A stretch of DNA of 64,000 nt from Pseudomonas sp. 2FG. GTDB taxonomy: Bacteria > Pseudomonadota > Gammaproteobacteria > Pseudomonadales > Pseudomonadaceae. Made by a program: the position numbers and the translations under genes. Positions 1 to 8,613 of this stretch are shown in pieces. Numbering within the stretch: position 1 is the stretch's first letter; every line of letters begins with the position of its first letter. The notes beneath the pieces are model-generated. The model was not told where the DNA came from. It searched no databases and worked only from the letters and a program-made list of their open reading frames with translations. The DNA is taken from positions 1 to 64,000 of the forward strand of contig NZ_SCMP01000018.1 in NCBI RefSeq assembly GCF_005502935.1. The letters run 5' to 3'.

Positions 1-147
1 GTGCTGCAGAGTACCCCGGTGCAGGGCGGCCTGGTTATGCACGCTGACCAACTGCAACCAAAGGTTCTCCCCCTCAACGAACTGCCCGTTTGCCAACCAC
101 AAACCATGATGCCAACCACCGCCCTGCACCGGGGTACTCTGCAGCAC
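1..147. repeat. 29-bp perfect inverted repeat at the window edge
   Basis: Bases 1-29 are the exact reverse complement of 119-147, with an 89-base spacer. The arms lie inside the PilZ-like coding frame. That the arm begins at base 1 suggests a sequence end or fold-back artefact rather than a biological hairpin, but a real structure cannot be excluded from this window. Confidence 0.85.
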
Positions 148-1368
148 GCCGGGGTGGGTTTGCGCGCTGGGTGCGCGGCGTAGCCAAACTGGGCGGGGCA
201 ATCCTTTCAAGTAACGCAGACCGAGGTGCAGGCCCTCGGCATTTAGGTGCCGCCAACGCACCAGCGCCAGGGTCGGTGTCGCACTGCTACTGAGCAGCAG
301 CACCAGTTGCCCGACTGGCAGCTGTCGGCCTTGGTCGGCATGACACAACAGGCGTGCGCCGCCTGGGCTGGTATCGAGCATCTGCGCCGCGCAGTGACCT
401 GGACGATGTTCAAGGAGTTGGGCGTGGATGGCCGTTAGGCCGACGACTAAGCTGCAGTCCCCGGCCTGGTCTGAGCGCGCATGGCGGCGCTGTTGATGGC
501 CTAGCCAATGGTGGCGGACGCGCTCGAGCAACTGGCGCTCAAGCGCGCTTTGCAAGGGCGCCGGCTCATGCAGGGCGACCAACAACGCACCGAGTTCGAG
601 GCGGCGCAGGTAGCGACTGTCGCCTTCTGGCGTCTGTTCGTACGCCAGGCAAGGCTGCGACTCGGTGAGGTCAACGGTTGGGCCTTCGGCATCGTCGTCC
701 TCATCCCAGGGCAGCAGGCGAGCGAGGTTGGCCAGAGGGGCGAGGGCGCTAAACAGCAGCGGGCTTTCGCCTTCGGCCAGATGGAAGGGATTGCTCAAGG
801 CCAATAGCAGCATCTGCTGATAAAGACCGCGCAAGGTACTGGCCGGTGGCGGTTGGAAGGCGGCGGCGACGGGCTCATCCAGACACTCCTGGTGTTCGCC
901 GATCCAATACAGCAGGTGGCTATCACGCCATAGGCTGGCCGGTGGTTCCTGATACAGCTGGTAGTGCCGCAACAGGCTTTGCGCGAGGAAGTGCTGAGCC
1001 ATATACAGGCACCACGCCAGATGCGGGCGTGAGGGGTGGTGGCCCTGTAAAATCTGCAGCAGCAGGCGTTTGAAACCTGTGGCGATCTCAGCGCAAAAGC
1101 GTACGAACAAGACCGGTGGCGTCACGCCGGCCCGGTAGGCCGCGGCATAGTGGCGGTATTCTTCGCTGAAGCTTTGCAGCGCGCGCTGCCTTTCGAGTAA
1201 GGTCATGGCGCTGCGATTAAGCCGAAATAACAGGCTCAACACCTGTTGCAGTGCATGATCCTGCGGCTGCAGGCGCGCTTCGGCGAGTTGCTGATTGAGA
1301 TCGGCGAGGGGCACAGCGTCCTCTTCGAGGACCTCGGGCACTTCTAGGCGCAAGGCATCCAGCGTCAT
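1..1368 (-). CDS. PilZ-like domain protein, C-terminal end outside the window
   Basis: An uninterrupted minus-strand frame of 456 codons runs from an ATG at 1368-1366 off the left edge, so the C-terminus is missing. The first ~280 residues look helical and match nothing I recognise. Residues 294-298 read RRHAR and 332-337 read DTSPGG, which fit the RxxxR and D/NxSxxG motifs of c-di-GMP-binding PilZ domains, although the 34-residue spacing is on the long side. A c-di-GMP effector role is therefore an inference. It diverges from the thioredoxin-like gene at 1399. The last 29 bases at the window edge form a perfect inverted repeat with 119-147, so the final residues read here may not be genuine. 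Confidence 0.7.
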   Translation of the reverse strand, partial: MTLDALRLEVPEVLEEDAVPLADLNQQLAEARLQPQDHALQQVLSLLFRLNRSAMTLLERQRALQSFSEEYRHYAAAYRAGVTPPVLFVRFCAEIATGFKRLLLQILQGHHPSRPHLAWCLYMAQHFLAQSLLRHYQLYQEPPASLWRDSHLLYWIGEHQECLDEPVAAAFQPPPASTLRGLYQQMLLLALSNPFHLAEGESPLLFSALAPLANLARLLPWDEDDDAEGPTVDLTESQPCLAYEQTPEGDSRYLRRLELGALLVALHEPAPLQSALERQLLERVRHHWLGHQQRRHARSDQAGDCSLVVGLTAIHAQLLEHRPGHCAAQMLDTSPGGARLLCHADQGRQLPVGQLVLLLSSSATPTLALVRWRHLNAEGLHLGLRYLKGLPRPVWLRRAPSAQTHPGVLQSTPVQGGGWHHGLWLANGQFVEGENLWLQLVSVHNQAALHRGTLQH

Positions 1369-1398
1369 ATCAACCCTGCGTACACGAGGATCGACTGC

Positions 1399-1881
1399 AT
1401 GGGAACGCGACTCCAAAGGGTCATAGGGCGGATGGTCATAAGTATTCTCGTTGGGCTTGTGCTGGCCGGCTGTGCCGAAGACCCAGGTGTCGATCAGCAT
1501 GGACGAAAGGTAGCGGCTGAGCGTCTGGAAGGCCAGTGGTTGGTGATTAATTACTGGGCCGAATGGTGCGGGCCTTGCCGTAGCGAGATTCCAGAATTGA
1601 ATGCCTTGGCTGAACAGCTCAAGGGCAAGCCTGTCAGCGTGCTGGGGGTGAACTTCGATGGCTTGCAGGGGGAGGAGCTGAGTAAGGCCTCGGAGGCGCT
1701 GGGGATTGGTTTCACGGTGTTGGCACAGAATCCGGCCACGCGCTTCCAATTGCCGCGCAGCGAAGCGCTACCGGTGACCTATATCGTCGATGCAAAGGGC
1801 CAACTACGTGAGCGTCTGCTCGGCGAGCAGACCTCGGTGGGGCTGAGTAAACGGTTAGCCGAGTTGCAAGCTAAGGAGTGA
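1399..1881 (+). CDS. thioredoxin-like (TlpA/ResA type) disulfide reductase lipoprotein
   Basis: This 160-residue protein has an N-terminal hydrophobic signal ending in the lipobox LAGC (Cys25), so it is probably anchored by lipid to the periplasmic face of a membrane. The redox motif WCGPC lies at 56-60 in a thioredoxin fold, and the cis-proline loop LPVTY follows near the C-terminus. The family reduces periplasmic disulfides, for example in cytochrome c maturation, but the partner here is unknown. GAGGA six bases before the ATG supports the start. Acylphosphatase follows 4 nt after the stop, so the two are probably co-transcribed. Confidence 0.9.
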   Translation: MGTRLQRVIGRMVISILVGLVLAGCAEDPGVDQHGRKVAAERLEGQWLVINYWAEWCGPCRSEIPELNALAEQLKGKPVSVLGVNFDGLQGEELSKASEALGIGFTVLAQNPATRFQLPRSEALPVTYIVDAKGQLRERLLGEQTSVGLSKRLAELQAKE

Positions 1882-1885
1882 GGCA

Positions 1886-2161
1886 ATGGCGCGCATTTGT
1901 TTGCATGGTTATGTCAGTGGTCGGGTACAGGGGGTGGGCTATCGCCAGCACACCGAAGAGCAGGCCGAGCGTCTTGAGCTCGATGGCTGGGTGCGCAACC
2001 TCGCCGATGGTCGGGTCGAGGTGCTGCTGGAGGGAGAAGAGGCCGCGGTGCGTGAACTGGCGGCTTGGCTGGAGCGGGGGCCGAAGCAAGCCCAGGTCGA
2101 CGCGGTCGAGCTGCAAGAGCAAGCCTTGCAAGGGATTGCCGGCTTTATTGTGCGTGGTTAA
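1886..2161 (+). CDS. acyP: acylphosphatase
   Basis: A 91-residue cytoplasmic enzyme of normal family length that hydrolyses acyl phosphates such as acetyl phosphate and carbamoyl phosphate. The signature GRVQGVGYR contains the phosphate-binding Arg20, and GWVRN carries the catalytic Asn38. The gene begins 4 nt after the thioredoxin-like gene and is followed by a structured repeat at 2182. The single alpha/beta domain is intact. Confidence 0.95.
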   Translation: MARICLHGYVSGRVQGVGYRQHTEEQAERLELDGWVRNLADGRVEVLLEGEEAAVRELAAWLERGPKQAQVDAVELQEQALQGIAGFIVRG

Positions 2162-2181
2162 CAGCTGCGGCCAAAACGCGC

Positions 2182-2325
2182 AGAGGCTGTTTTGAAAGTC
2201 GTCGAGCGAAGGTCAGGCAAGGCAAAAATGGCAGAGGAGGCGGAGTTTACGAGCTGTAAATGAGCATTCCGAAGCCATTTTTAACGCAGCATCACCGATG
2301 CGCAGACAATTGCAAAACAGCCTCT
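2182..2325. repeat. nested-hairpin intergenic element, copy 1
   Basis: A 144-bp element with 13-bp perfect terminal inverted repeats, AGAGGCTGTTTTG at 2182-2194 and its complement at 2313-2325. A second stem pairs AAAAATGGC at 2224-2232 with 2274-2282. A central hairpin pairs TTTAC (2246-2250) with GTAAA (2256-2260) around GAGCT. The interior matches the copy at 40454-40599 in reverse orientation. The right end shares its last base with the stop codon of the transglycosylase gene. It encodes no protein and looks like a MITE-like or terminator-like repeat. Confidence 0.8.
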
Positions 2326-2900
2326 CAGGGTTTGACGTACCAGAAGTCTTGCCAGAGCCCGATGACCTTCGCCGGGTAGGTGTTCCGCCCGAGACTGCCG
2401 TTATAGCGGGCGAGGGCGCGGCTGAGGTTGCCGTGTTCCTTTTTCAGGTAGTAACTGAGGATGGTGCAACCGTAGCGCAGGTTGGTGGCGTTGTCGGTGA
2501 GGTTGTCTTGCGGGCGGCCCAGTTCGCCTTTCCAGAAGGGCATTACTTGCATCATGCCTTGGGCGCCAACCGGGGAGATGGCGAAGCGATTGAAATGGCT
2601 TTCCGCGTGGATCAGGGCGATGACCAAATCGGGCTTCAGGCCGGCTTTACTGGCTTCGCGGTGCACCAGTTTAAGCAAGGTCAGGCGCTCCTCGGCATCT
2701 GGCAGGTAGCGCGTGAGGCGCGTGGACATATCCAGCAGCCAGACCTCAGCGTCGAAGCGATCTTCAAAGCTGTCCGCCTCGGCCACTGTGCGTTGCAGCA
2801 AACTGCGCAGTTCCGGTTCCGGGGCCTGACGCAGGTTGGCGTCAGCAGGCAGCGCTAACAGCAGCAGGCAGCACAGCGCGAAGCGAAAACGCGCCGCCAT
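2325..2900 (-). CDS. lytic transglycosylase with SLT domain
   Basis: This 191-residue protein has a cleavable signal peptide (about residues 1-21) and a C-terminal SLT (Slt70/MltC-type) domain. The catalytic glutamate is in ALIHAESHFN, followed by the family motif GAQGMMQVMP and by ALARYNGS, both typical of this fold. Such enzymes cleave the MurNAc-GlcNAc bond of peptidoglycan in the periplasm to give anhydro-muropeptides. It is short, with little beyond the catalytic domain. It ends at a nested-hairpin repeat and starts 8 nt after the stop of the lipoprotein gene, so those two are likely co-transcribed. Confidence 0.92.
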   Translation of the reverse strand: MAARFRFALCCLLLLALPADANLRQAPEPELRSLLQRTVAEADSFEDRFDAEVWLLDMSTRLTRYLPDAEERLTLLKLVHREASKAGLKPDLVIALIHAESHFNRFAISPVGAQGMMQVMPFWKGELGRPQDNLTDNATNLRYGCTILSYYLKKEHGNLSRALARYNGSLGRNTYPAKVIGLWQDFWYVKP

Positions 2901-2908
2901 CTTGCGCC

Positions 2909-3865
2909 TCAGTTGTTGGCGCCAGGATCGGCAGCCAGGCGGCCGGCGTCCTTCATCAGCGACTTGAGGAATTCCTGCTGCAACTCCGGATCGTTACGGG
3001 TCAGTTCGATCAGGCTTTGTTCCAGCTCACTGGCTTCCTCTTCCAGACCCAGCTCGGAAAGGCGCTTGACCCGATGCACCCACTGCCCAACTTCGTCGTC
3101 TTCCAGGTCGTCAAAGATCAGTGCGTGGGCTTCCTGCAGTTTGCCACGCAGCGTGCGGCTGACCAGCAAGGTGGCAACTGCGCGGGTCTGGTCCTGTTCA
3201 TCTTCGGTGCTCAGCAACAGCTTGCCAACGCGGCTGACGTCCTGTTCGGCGAAGGGGCCATCGAGCAGGTTCAGACGCAGTATGCCATTGCGGTCGGTGG
3301 TCAGCTCATGGGTTTGCTTGCCTGCCTTGATCAGTACGGGGCGCTCGGCCCACGGCAGGCTGGAATACTCCATGCGTTTGCCCTGCTGTTTTTCGTCGAT
3401 ACCGGCCAGGTTCTGCTGCGAGCGACCATTGGACTGGGTGTTCATAAAGGGGTTGAGACCGGCAAAGCCATAGCTGATCCAGTCTTTGGTGGCCGTTTCC
3501 GGCAGGCTGCCGAGCATGACCACGTTGAGCGCATTGGCCCCGATACCGGCGACCACCGCGACCGCGCCCAGCGGCACTTCATAGAGCTCGCGCCAGGGCT
3601 GGTAGGGGGTGTAGCGATCATAGCGGCGAGTCACCTCGAAATCGGTGACCTCGAAGGTTTTCTGCTCCTGCACCCGCACGCGCCGTTGCGGCAGTTCGAG
3701 GACTCCAGGTTCGCCTACGTCTATTTGCAGGCTGTGGTTCAGCAGTTTGCGCTCGACTCGTTCCTCATGCTCGCTGCGTTGTGACAGGTGGTTGGCGCAG
3801 CCGCTGAGAAAGAGGGCGCCGCAGAGTGCGGCGCCAATGAGGCATAAGGTACTTCGCTTGAACAT
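2909..3865 (-). CDS. conserved lipoprotein of unknown function
   Basis: A 318-residue protein beginning with a signal peptide and the lipobox LSGC (Cys22 or so), hence a predicted membrane lipoprotein. The middle has a short hydrophobic stretch (VPLGAVAVVAGIGANALNVV), and the C-terminal third is rich in Glu, Asp and Leu and probably helical. I do not recognise the family. It lies between proS and the transglycosylase on the same strand, matching my recollection of an unassigned gene beside proS in PAO1. Its position next to a peptidoglycan enzyme hints at an envelope role, but that is only inference. Confidence 0.8.
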   Translation of the reverse strand: MFKRSTLCLIGAALCGALFLSGCANHLSQRSEHEERVERKLLNHSLQIDVGEPGVLELPQRRVRVQEQKTFEVTDFEVTRRYDRYTPYQPWRELYEVPLGAVAVVAGIGANALNVVMLGSLPETATKDWISYGFAGLNPFMNTQSNGRSQQNLAGIDEKQQGKRMEYSSLPWAERPVLIKAGKQTHELTTDRNGILRLNLLDGPFAEQDVSRVGKLLLSTEDEQDQTRAVATLLVSRTLRGKLQEAHALIFDDLEDDEVGQWVHRVKRLSELGLEEEASELEQSLIELTRNDPELQQEFLKSLMKDAGRLAADPGANN

Positions 3866-3906
3866 GACTTCTCTTGGTGAGCGACTGCTCTTGAAAACGG
3901 CTAGGA

Positions 3907-5622
3907 TCAGCGCCGGATACGGGCCTGGATGAAGGACAGGGTTTCGGCCACTGGAACAGCTAGAGCCTCGGTTTCGCTGCGGCTCTTGTATTCCAGATTG
4001 CCTTCGGCCAGGCCGCGTTCGCTGACCACAATGCGGTGTGGAATGCCGATCAGTTCCATATCGGCAAATTTGATGCCTGGGCTGGTCTTTTTGTCACGGT
4101 CGTCGAGCAGAACTTCGAAGCCCGCAGCAGTCAATTCGGCGTAGAGCTTATCGGTCGCCGCGCGCACCGCTTCGTTTTCATAGCGCAGTGGCACCAGAGC
4201 GATTTGGAAGGGCGCCAGGGCATCGTTCCAGAGAATGCCGCGCTCATCGTTGTTTTGCTCGATGGCGGCCGCGACCACGCGGGAGACGCCAATGCCATAG
4301 CAACCCATGGTCAGGATGGCCGGCTTACCGTTTTCGCCCATCACCGTACAGTTCATCGCTTCGCTGTATTTGCTGCCGAGCTGGAAGATATGTCCGACTT
4401 CGATGCCGCGCTTGATCACCAGGGTGCCCTGGCCATCCGGGCTCGGATCGCCAGCCAGCACATTACGCAGGTCGGCTACTTCCGGCAGCGGCAGGTCGCG
4501 CTCCCAGTTGACGCCGAAGTAATGTTTGTCATCGATGTTGGCGCCGATGGCGAAATCGCTCATCAGGGCGACCGAACGGTCGATGATGCACGGCAGCGGC
4601 AGATTCAGCGGGCCGAGCGAGCCAGCACCGGCGCCGATGGCGTTGCGCAGCTCCGCCTCAGAGGCAAACACCAGTGGGCTGGCAACTTGCGCCAGGTTGG
4701 CGGCTTTGATTTCGTTCAGTTCGTGGTCGCCACGGATGATCAGGGCGATCAAGCTGCCTTCTTCGGCGCCGTGCACAACCAGGGTCTTGATGGTTTTTTC
4801 GATCCGCAGGTTGAAGCCTTCCACCAGTTCGGCAATGGTTTTAGCGTTCGGCGTATCGAGCAGACGCAGTTCTTCGCTGGCGGCAGCACGCGCTTGCTCA
4901 CGCGGAATTGCCTCGGCCTTCTCGATGTTGGCGGCGTAGTCGGAGCTGTCGCTGAAGGCGATATCGTCTTCGCCGGACTCGGCCAACACGTGGAACTCGT
5001 GGGAGCCGGTACCGCCGATCGAGCCGGTGTCCGCCTGTACCGGGCGGAAGTTCAAGCCCAGACGGGTGAAGACATTGCAGTAGGCCTGGTGCATGCGGTC
5101 GTAGGTTTCTTGCAGCGAGGCCTGATCGATATGGAAGGAGTAGGCATCCTTCATGGTGAACTCGCGGCCGCGCATCAAGCCGAAGCGTGGGCGAATTTCA
5201 TCCCGGAATTTGGTCTGGATCTGGTACAGGTTGATCGGCAGCTGCTTGTAGCTGCTCAATTCGTTGCGCATTAGATCGGTGATGACTTCTTCGTGAGTCG
5301 GGCCGACACAAAAATCCCGCGCATGACGGTCTTTCAAGCGCAACAATTCAGGGCCGTATTGCTCCCAGCGCCCCGACTCCTGCCACAGTTCGGCGGGCTG
5401 AATGGCTGGCATCAGCACTTCGAGGGCGCCGGCGGCATTCATCTCCTCACGAACCACGGCTTCCACCTTGCGCAGCACGCGCAGGCCCATCGGCAGCCAG
5501 GTATAGAGGCCTGACGCCAGTTTGCGGATCATACCGGCGCGCAGCATCAACTGATGGCTGATGACTACGGCGTCGGCAGGGGTTTCTTTTTGGGTCGAGA
5601 GCAGATACTGACTGGTACGCAT
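3907..5622 (-). CDS. proS: prolyl-tRNA synthetase
   Basis: A 571-residue class II aminoacyl-tRNA synthetase that charges tRNA-Pro. The order is the standard bacterial one: N-terminal catalytic half with motif 2 (FRDEIRPRFGLMRGREF), an inserted YbaK-like editing domain at about 225-390 that clears Ala-tRNA-Pro, the rest of the catalytic core with motif 3 (GCYGIGVSR), and a C-terminal anticodon-binding domain. Length is usual for the long bacterial form. The ATG at 5622 precedes MRTSQYLLSTQKE, the typical N-terminus. The divergent thioesterase gene begins about 100 bp away. Confidence 0.98.
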   Translation of the reverse strand: MRTSQYLLSTQKETPADAVVISHQLMLRAGMIRKLASGLYTWLPMGLRVLRKVEAVVREEMNAAGALEVLMPAIQPAELWQESGRWEQYGPELLRLKDRHARDFCVGPTHEEVITDLMRNELSSYKQLPINLYQIQTKFRDEIRPRFGLMRGREFTMKDAYSFHIDQASLQETYDRMHQAYCNVFTRLGLNFRPVQADTGSIGGTGSHEFHVLAESGEDDIAFSDSSDYAANIEKAEAIPREQARAAASEELRLLDTPNAKTIAELVEGFNLRIEKTIKTLVVHGAEEGSLIALIIRGDHELNEIKAANLAQVASPLVFASEAELRNAIGAGAGSLGPLNLPLPCIIDRSVALMSDFAIGANIDDKHYFGVNWERDLPLPEVADLRNVLAGDPSPDGQGTLVIKRGIEVGHIFQLGSKYSEAMNCTVMGENGKPAILTMGCYGIGVSRVVAAAIEQNNDERGILWNDALAPFQIALVPLRYENEAVRAATDKLYAELTAAGFEVLLDDRDKKTSPGIKFADMELIGIPHRIVVSERGLAEGNLEYKSRSETEALAVPVAETLSFIQARIRR

Positions 5623-5726
5623 GTTTGGCCGTTATATCGGTTGCGAAGGCAGGGAATAGCTCGGCATTGTACGGTGCCTGTACAGTCGCGTACAGGATTC
5701 AGGCCGCCGGAACAGGGGATATAAGG

Positions 5727-6146
5727 ATGACCGCATTAACCGCAGAGCAGGTGCAGGCGCTGATTCGGATGGGCGTACCGATGGCTGAGGATATTGATCT
5801 GCGGATCGACCGGCTGGATACGGATTGCGCCCTGGCGCGGGTGCCCTTCCAGGCGAAACTGGTACGCCCGGGCGGCACGCTGTCCGGGCCGACCATCATG
5901 TCCCTGGCCGATGCGGCGATGTATGCGGTGGTGTTGGGGCGATTGGGACGGGTGGAGATGGCGGTGACTTCCAACTTGAACATTAACTTTCTGGCCAGGC
6001 CCAAGCCGGTAGATCTGTTGGCGCAGGCGCGTATCCTGCGCTTGTCCAGACGACAGGCGGTCTGTGAGGTCAGCCTGTATTCGGCGGGGGAGGATGAACT
6101 GGTGGCGCATGTCACGGGGACTTACGCCTTGCCGCTGGGCGGTTGA
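5727..6146 (+). CDS. PaaI-family hotdog thioesterase
   Basis: A 139-residue hotdog-fold protein. The segment GGTLSGPTIMSLADAAMY carries the conserved Gly/Asp helix of PaaI-type acyl-CoA thioesterases, with Asp in the active-site helix, followed by the NINFLARPK strand. The substrate is not known. An in-frame upstream extension to 5625 exists, but the ATG at 5727 has AGGGG about 9 bases upstream and removes a non-homologous leader, so I chose it. A strong bidirectional terminator separates it from the convergent porin gene. Confidence 0.85.
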   Translation: MTALTAEQVQALIRMGVPMAEDIDLRIDRLDTDCALARVPFQAKLVRPGGTLSGPTIMSLADAAMYAVVLGRLGRVEMAVTSNLNINFLARPKPVDLLAQARILRLSRRQAVCEVSLYSAGEDELVAHVTGTYALPLGG

Positions 6147-6155
6147 TCTGCGCGC

Positions 6156-6188
6156 AAAAAGAAACCCGGCCTAGGCCGGGTTTCTTTT
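6156..6188. terminator. bidirectional intrinsic terminator
   Basis: GAAACCCGGCC at 6161-6171 pairs perfectly with GGCCGGGTTTC at 6174-6184, flanked by A-run and T-run. It lies between the convergent thioesterase and porin genes and can serve both. Confidence 0.9.
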
Positions 6189-6212
6189 ATCAGCTACGTG
6201 TACGGGTTGGAC

Positions 6213-7550
6213 TTACAGGATGTCCAGCGGGTACTCGGTGATCAGGCGGACTTCGTCCAGGGCAGTGGCGCCAGCAGAGCCGAAGAAGCCCATGTCGCTG
6301 TTGGCACGCCAGCTGGCGTGACGCAGGCGGAAGGACAGGTCCTTGGCGGCGCCTTCCTGAACCACGTACTTGGCTTCGATGTCGCGTTCCCATTCCTTGC
6401 CGTCTTCGCCGATCGCGCCAGCGAACGCACCGTTCGGGTCGGCCTTGGTGCCGTCGACATCGCTACCGGTGATGTAGCGAGCCATGAAGCTCAGGCCGGG
6501 AACGCCGTACTCGGCCATGTTCAGGTCGTAACGGGCCTGAAAGGACTTCTCGTTCGGGCCGTTGAAGTCGGAGTACTGAACCGAGTTGGCCAGATAAATG
6601 GAGTCGCCGGCGTTTTGGCCGTCCATCGAGATGTAGTCGAACGGCTCGTCGCCATTCACCCGCTGGTGGGTCAGGGTGAACTTGTGCGCGCCGATGGAAT
6701 AGGCGGCAGCCAGCGAAAAGGCGGTGTTTTCGATCTCGCCTGCCAGAGCCTGACCTTCATCCAGGGTGCGGTAGATGTTGAAGTCGAAGTTCAGGGCCTG
6801 AGTGTCGCTGAACGGGATGTTGTAGTTGGTATTGGCGTAGTACTGGCGCCAGATGTCTTCCAGCTCGGCGCCATACAGGGTGACGCTCAGGTTGTCGTTG
6901 ATGGAGTAGGTGCCGCCCACGTAGTCGGCGCTGTCGCTGGCGATGCCGGTGTAGGTGGTGGTGATTTCACCGTTACGGTTGGTGGAGGCGCTGCCGTCGC
7001 GAATCGAGGTGAAGTGGCCGGCGTCGATGTTCAGGCCTTCGATTTCGCTGCTCAGCAGCTGGAAGCCGGTGGCGGTGCCCGGGAATAGGCGGGCGGTGCC
7101 GGTGGCGAAGACCGGAGAGGTCGGTATCAGGTCGCCGTACTTCAGTACGGTGTTGGATACGCGGGCTTTGACCGCGCCGCCGGCGTAGGAGTAATCGTCC
7201 TGAGCGCGGCCATCATCGCCGATCGGCAGCAGGCCGGTACCGGTGGTGCCGCGACCGCTGTCGAGCTTCAGGCCCAACATGCCGTGGGCGTCGACGCCGA
7301 CGCCAACGGTGCCTTGGGTAAAGCCGGACTCGAACATCGCGCTGATGCCATGAGCCCACTCTTTGCGGTAGTTCTGGCGGCTGGAATCGTTGTTGCGGAA
7401 GTCGCGGTAGAAGGCGTAGTTCTTGTTGTGAAGGGTCAGGCTGCTGTCTTCAACAAGGCCCTTGGAGTCGGACTGTTGGCTGGCAGCGGCCATTTGAGAA
7501 GTGCCCGCGGTTACAGCTAGGGCGATTAAGCTCCACTTCATCACTTGCAT
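6213..7550 (-). CDS. oprD: OprD-family outer-membrane porin
   Basis: A 445-residue outer-membrane porin. It has a signal peptide ending near AAA-S (about residue 23), then the OprD-family N-terminal pattern (LTLHNKNYAFYRDF, with RNYRKEW-like positions), alternating beta-strands and a C-terminal strand. OprD-type channels take up basic amino acids and small peptides, and in P. aeruginosa admit carbapenems. Its place beside proS and the thioesterase matches PAO1 oprD as I recall it, so I use the symbol, though substrate specificity within this large family cannot be read from sequence. Two TGTCGC repeats upstream suggest arginine-responsive control by ArgR. Confidence 0.88.
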   Translation of the reverse strand: MQVMKWSLIALAVTAGTSQMAAASQQSDSKGLVEDSSLTLHNKNYAFYRDFRNNDSSRQNYRKEWAHGISAMFESGFTQGTVGVGVDAHGMLGLKLDSGRGTTGTGLLPIGDDGRAQDDYSYAGGAVKARVSNTVLKYGDLIPTSPVFATGTARLFPGTATGFQLLSSEIEGLNIDAGHFTSIRDGSASTNRNGEITTTYTGIASDSADYVGGTYSINDNLSVTLYGAELEDIWRQYYANTNYNIPFSDTQALNFDFNIYRTLDEGQALAGEIENTAFSLAAAYSIGAHKFTLTHQRVNGDEPFDYISMDGQNAGDSIYLANSVQYSDFNGPNEKSFQARYDLNMAEYGVPGLSFMARYITGSDVDGTKADPNGAFAGAIGEDGKEWERDIEAKYVVQEGAAKDLSFRLRHASWRANSDMGFFGSAGATALDEVRLITEYPLDIL

Positions 7551-8613
7551 CGTGATTGCTCCTTTGGTTTAGAAGAGTTGCGCTGCCCATCTTCTTAATG
7601 TATGGGCGGCTCTTTCTTTTTGTGTCGGCGGTAACTTATATCACGCCGACATTATTGGCGACAGTTGCAGTCTATTCCTTACGAGTTCTTCACGGCAATG
7701 TCGCAAAATTGGATGAGACATGTCGCAAATTTGTAGTTTTGCTCTTGCGTCCATGCCGTTTTAACTTTTCCGTCAGTTTTGACGAGTTCAGCGTCTGCTA
7801 AGACTGCCTGCCGAAACCCTTCATAACCTACCCGTTAACTTCATCCAATGGAATTGTTGCGGGTGGATCAGGAAGACTCGCTGGCGCTTATTGGCGCGAG
7901 CGGGCATTGATCTTGGATTGGCTAAAGCAAAATCCATGCACAAATCGTCGAGCTGACGCTGGAAAGCCTTAGTTGTGTGTGTTTTGTCGAGCATTGTGCC
8001 GCGAAAATGCAACATCTTTGCCCCCCGTGTAGGGTCTTGAAGGGGGCTTGGGTGGCTGCAAGGCGCGGCTATTACGACTCGTCTGCTCCTGAACGTTACC
8101 TGGAGTGCCATCGAGCGAGGCGTGGTGTACGCGATGGCTGTCGGGTAACACGCCGGGAGATACTCAAGGTGGGCTGTCTCGGTGTGCTGGGCATGCTTGT
8201 TCATGGCTTCTTGCGCCGAGGGGCGGGCCGGTTGCCCCTGAATCCCGCAGAGTCGGTGCGTCCATGCTCAGTGATTGAGCTCCAGTTAGTGGCTGTAGAG
8301 GTGCTGCACGGGTTGAGTGCGGGTGCCGGGGGTTTGCGTCAAGTGGGGGCTCGGTTGGTGTCCGTTTAGCTGGGGCTGTAGATGTAGCCTCAGCTCAGAA
8401 TGCTTGAGGTCGTGCTGGCGCAGTGCTCGGGTCTGGCCACAGAGCGGATCAAGCTTGGCGCTTCACCTGTCGGTTATCTGGAGTTGCCGCGCGGCTGGGC
8501 GGGATGAATTAAGGTGGGTTTCCCGAGTATCCTGCGCGGTCGTCACTTAACGCAGTTAGCCCTGCGTGGGTCGCTAAACTGAAACCTTAACCAGCCGAAC
8601 AGGAGAGGCCAGT
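7551..8613. other. gene-poor kilobase between porin and HIT genes
   Basis: The left end holds the porin promoter region with the TGTCGC pair. The remainder has frames of up to about 130 codons on both strands, but none has recognisable homology, a convincing ribosome binding site or pseudomonad codon bias, so I call no gene. A G/C hairpin (CCCCC near 8020, GGGGG near 8044) is visible. The AGGAGA at about 8602 serves the HIT gene. Confidence 0.6.
7699..7734 (+). promoter_or_regulatory. candidate ArgR operator upstream of the porin
   Basis: Two direct TGTCGC hexamers at 7699-7704 and 7721-7726 are spaced exactly 22 bp apart, each followed by an A/T-rich octamer. This agrees with the tandem TGTCGC half-sites I know for pseudomonad ArgR. 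It sits about 150-180 bp upstream of the porin start. ArgR activation of oprD by arginine is established in P. aeruginosa; occupancy here is inferred. Confidence 0.5.

Noticed and set aside
7821..8369. Overlapping frames of about 127-130 codons on both strands in the gene-poor interval
   Set aside because: Neither has a ribosome binding site, recognisable domain or pseudomonad codon preference.
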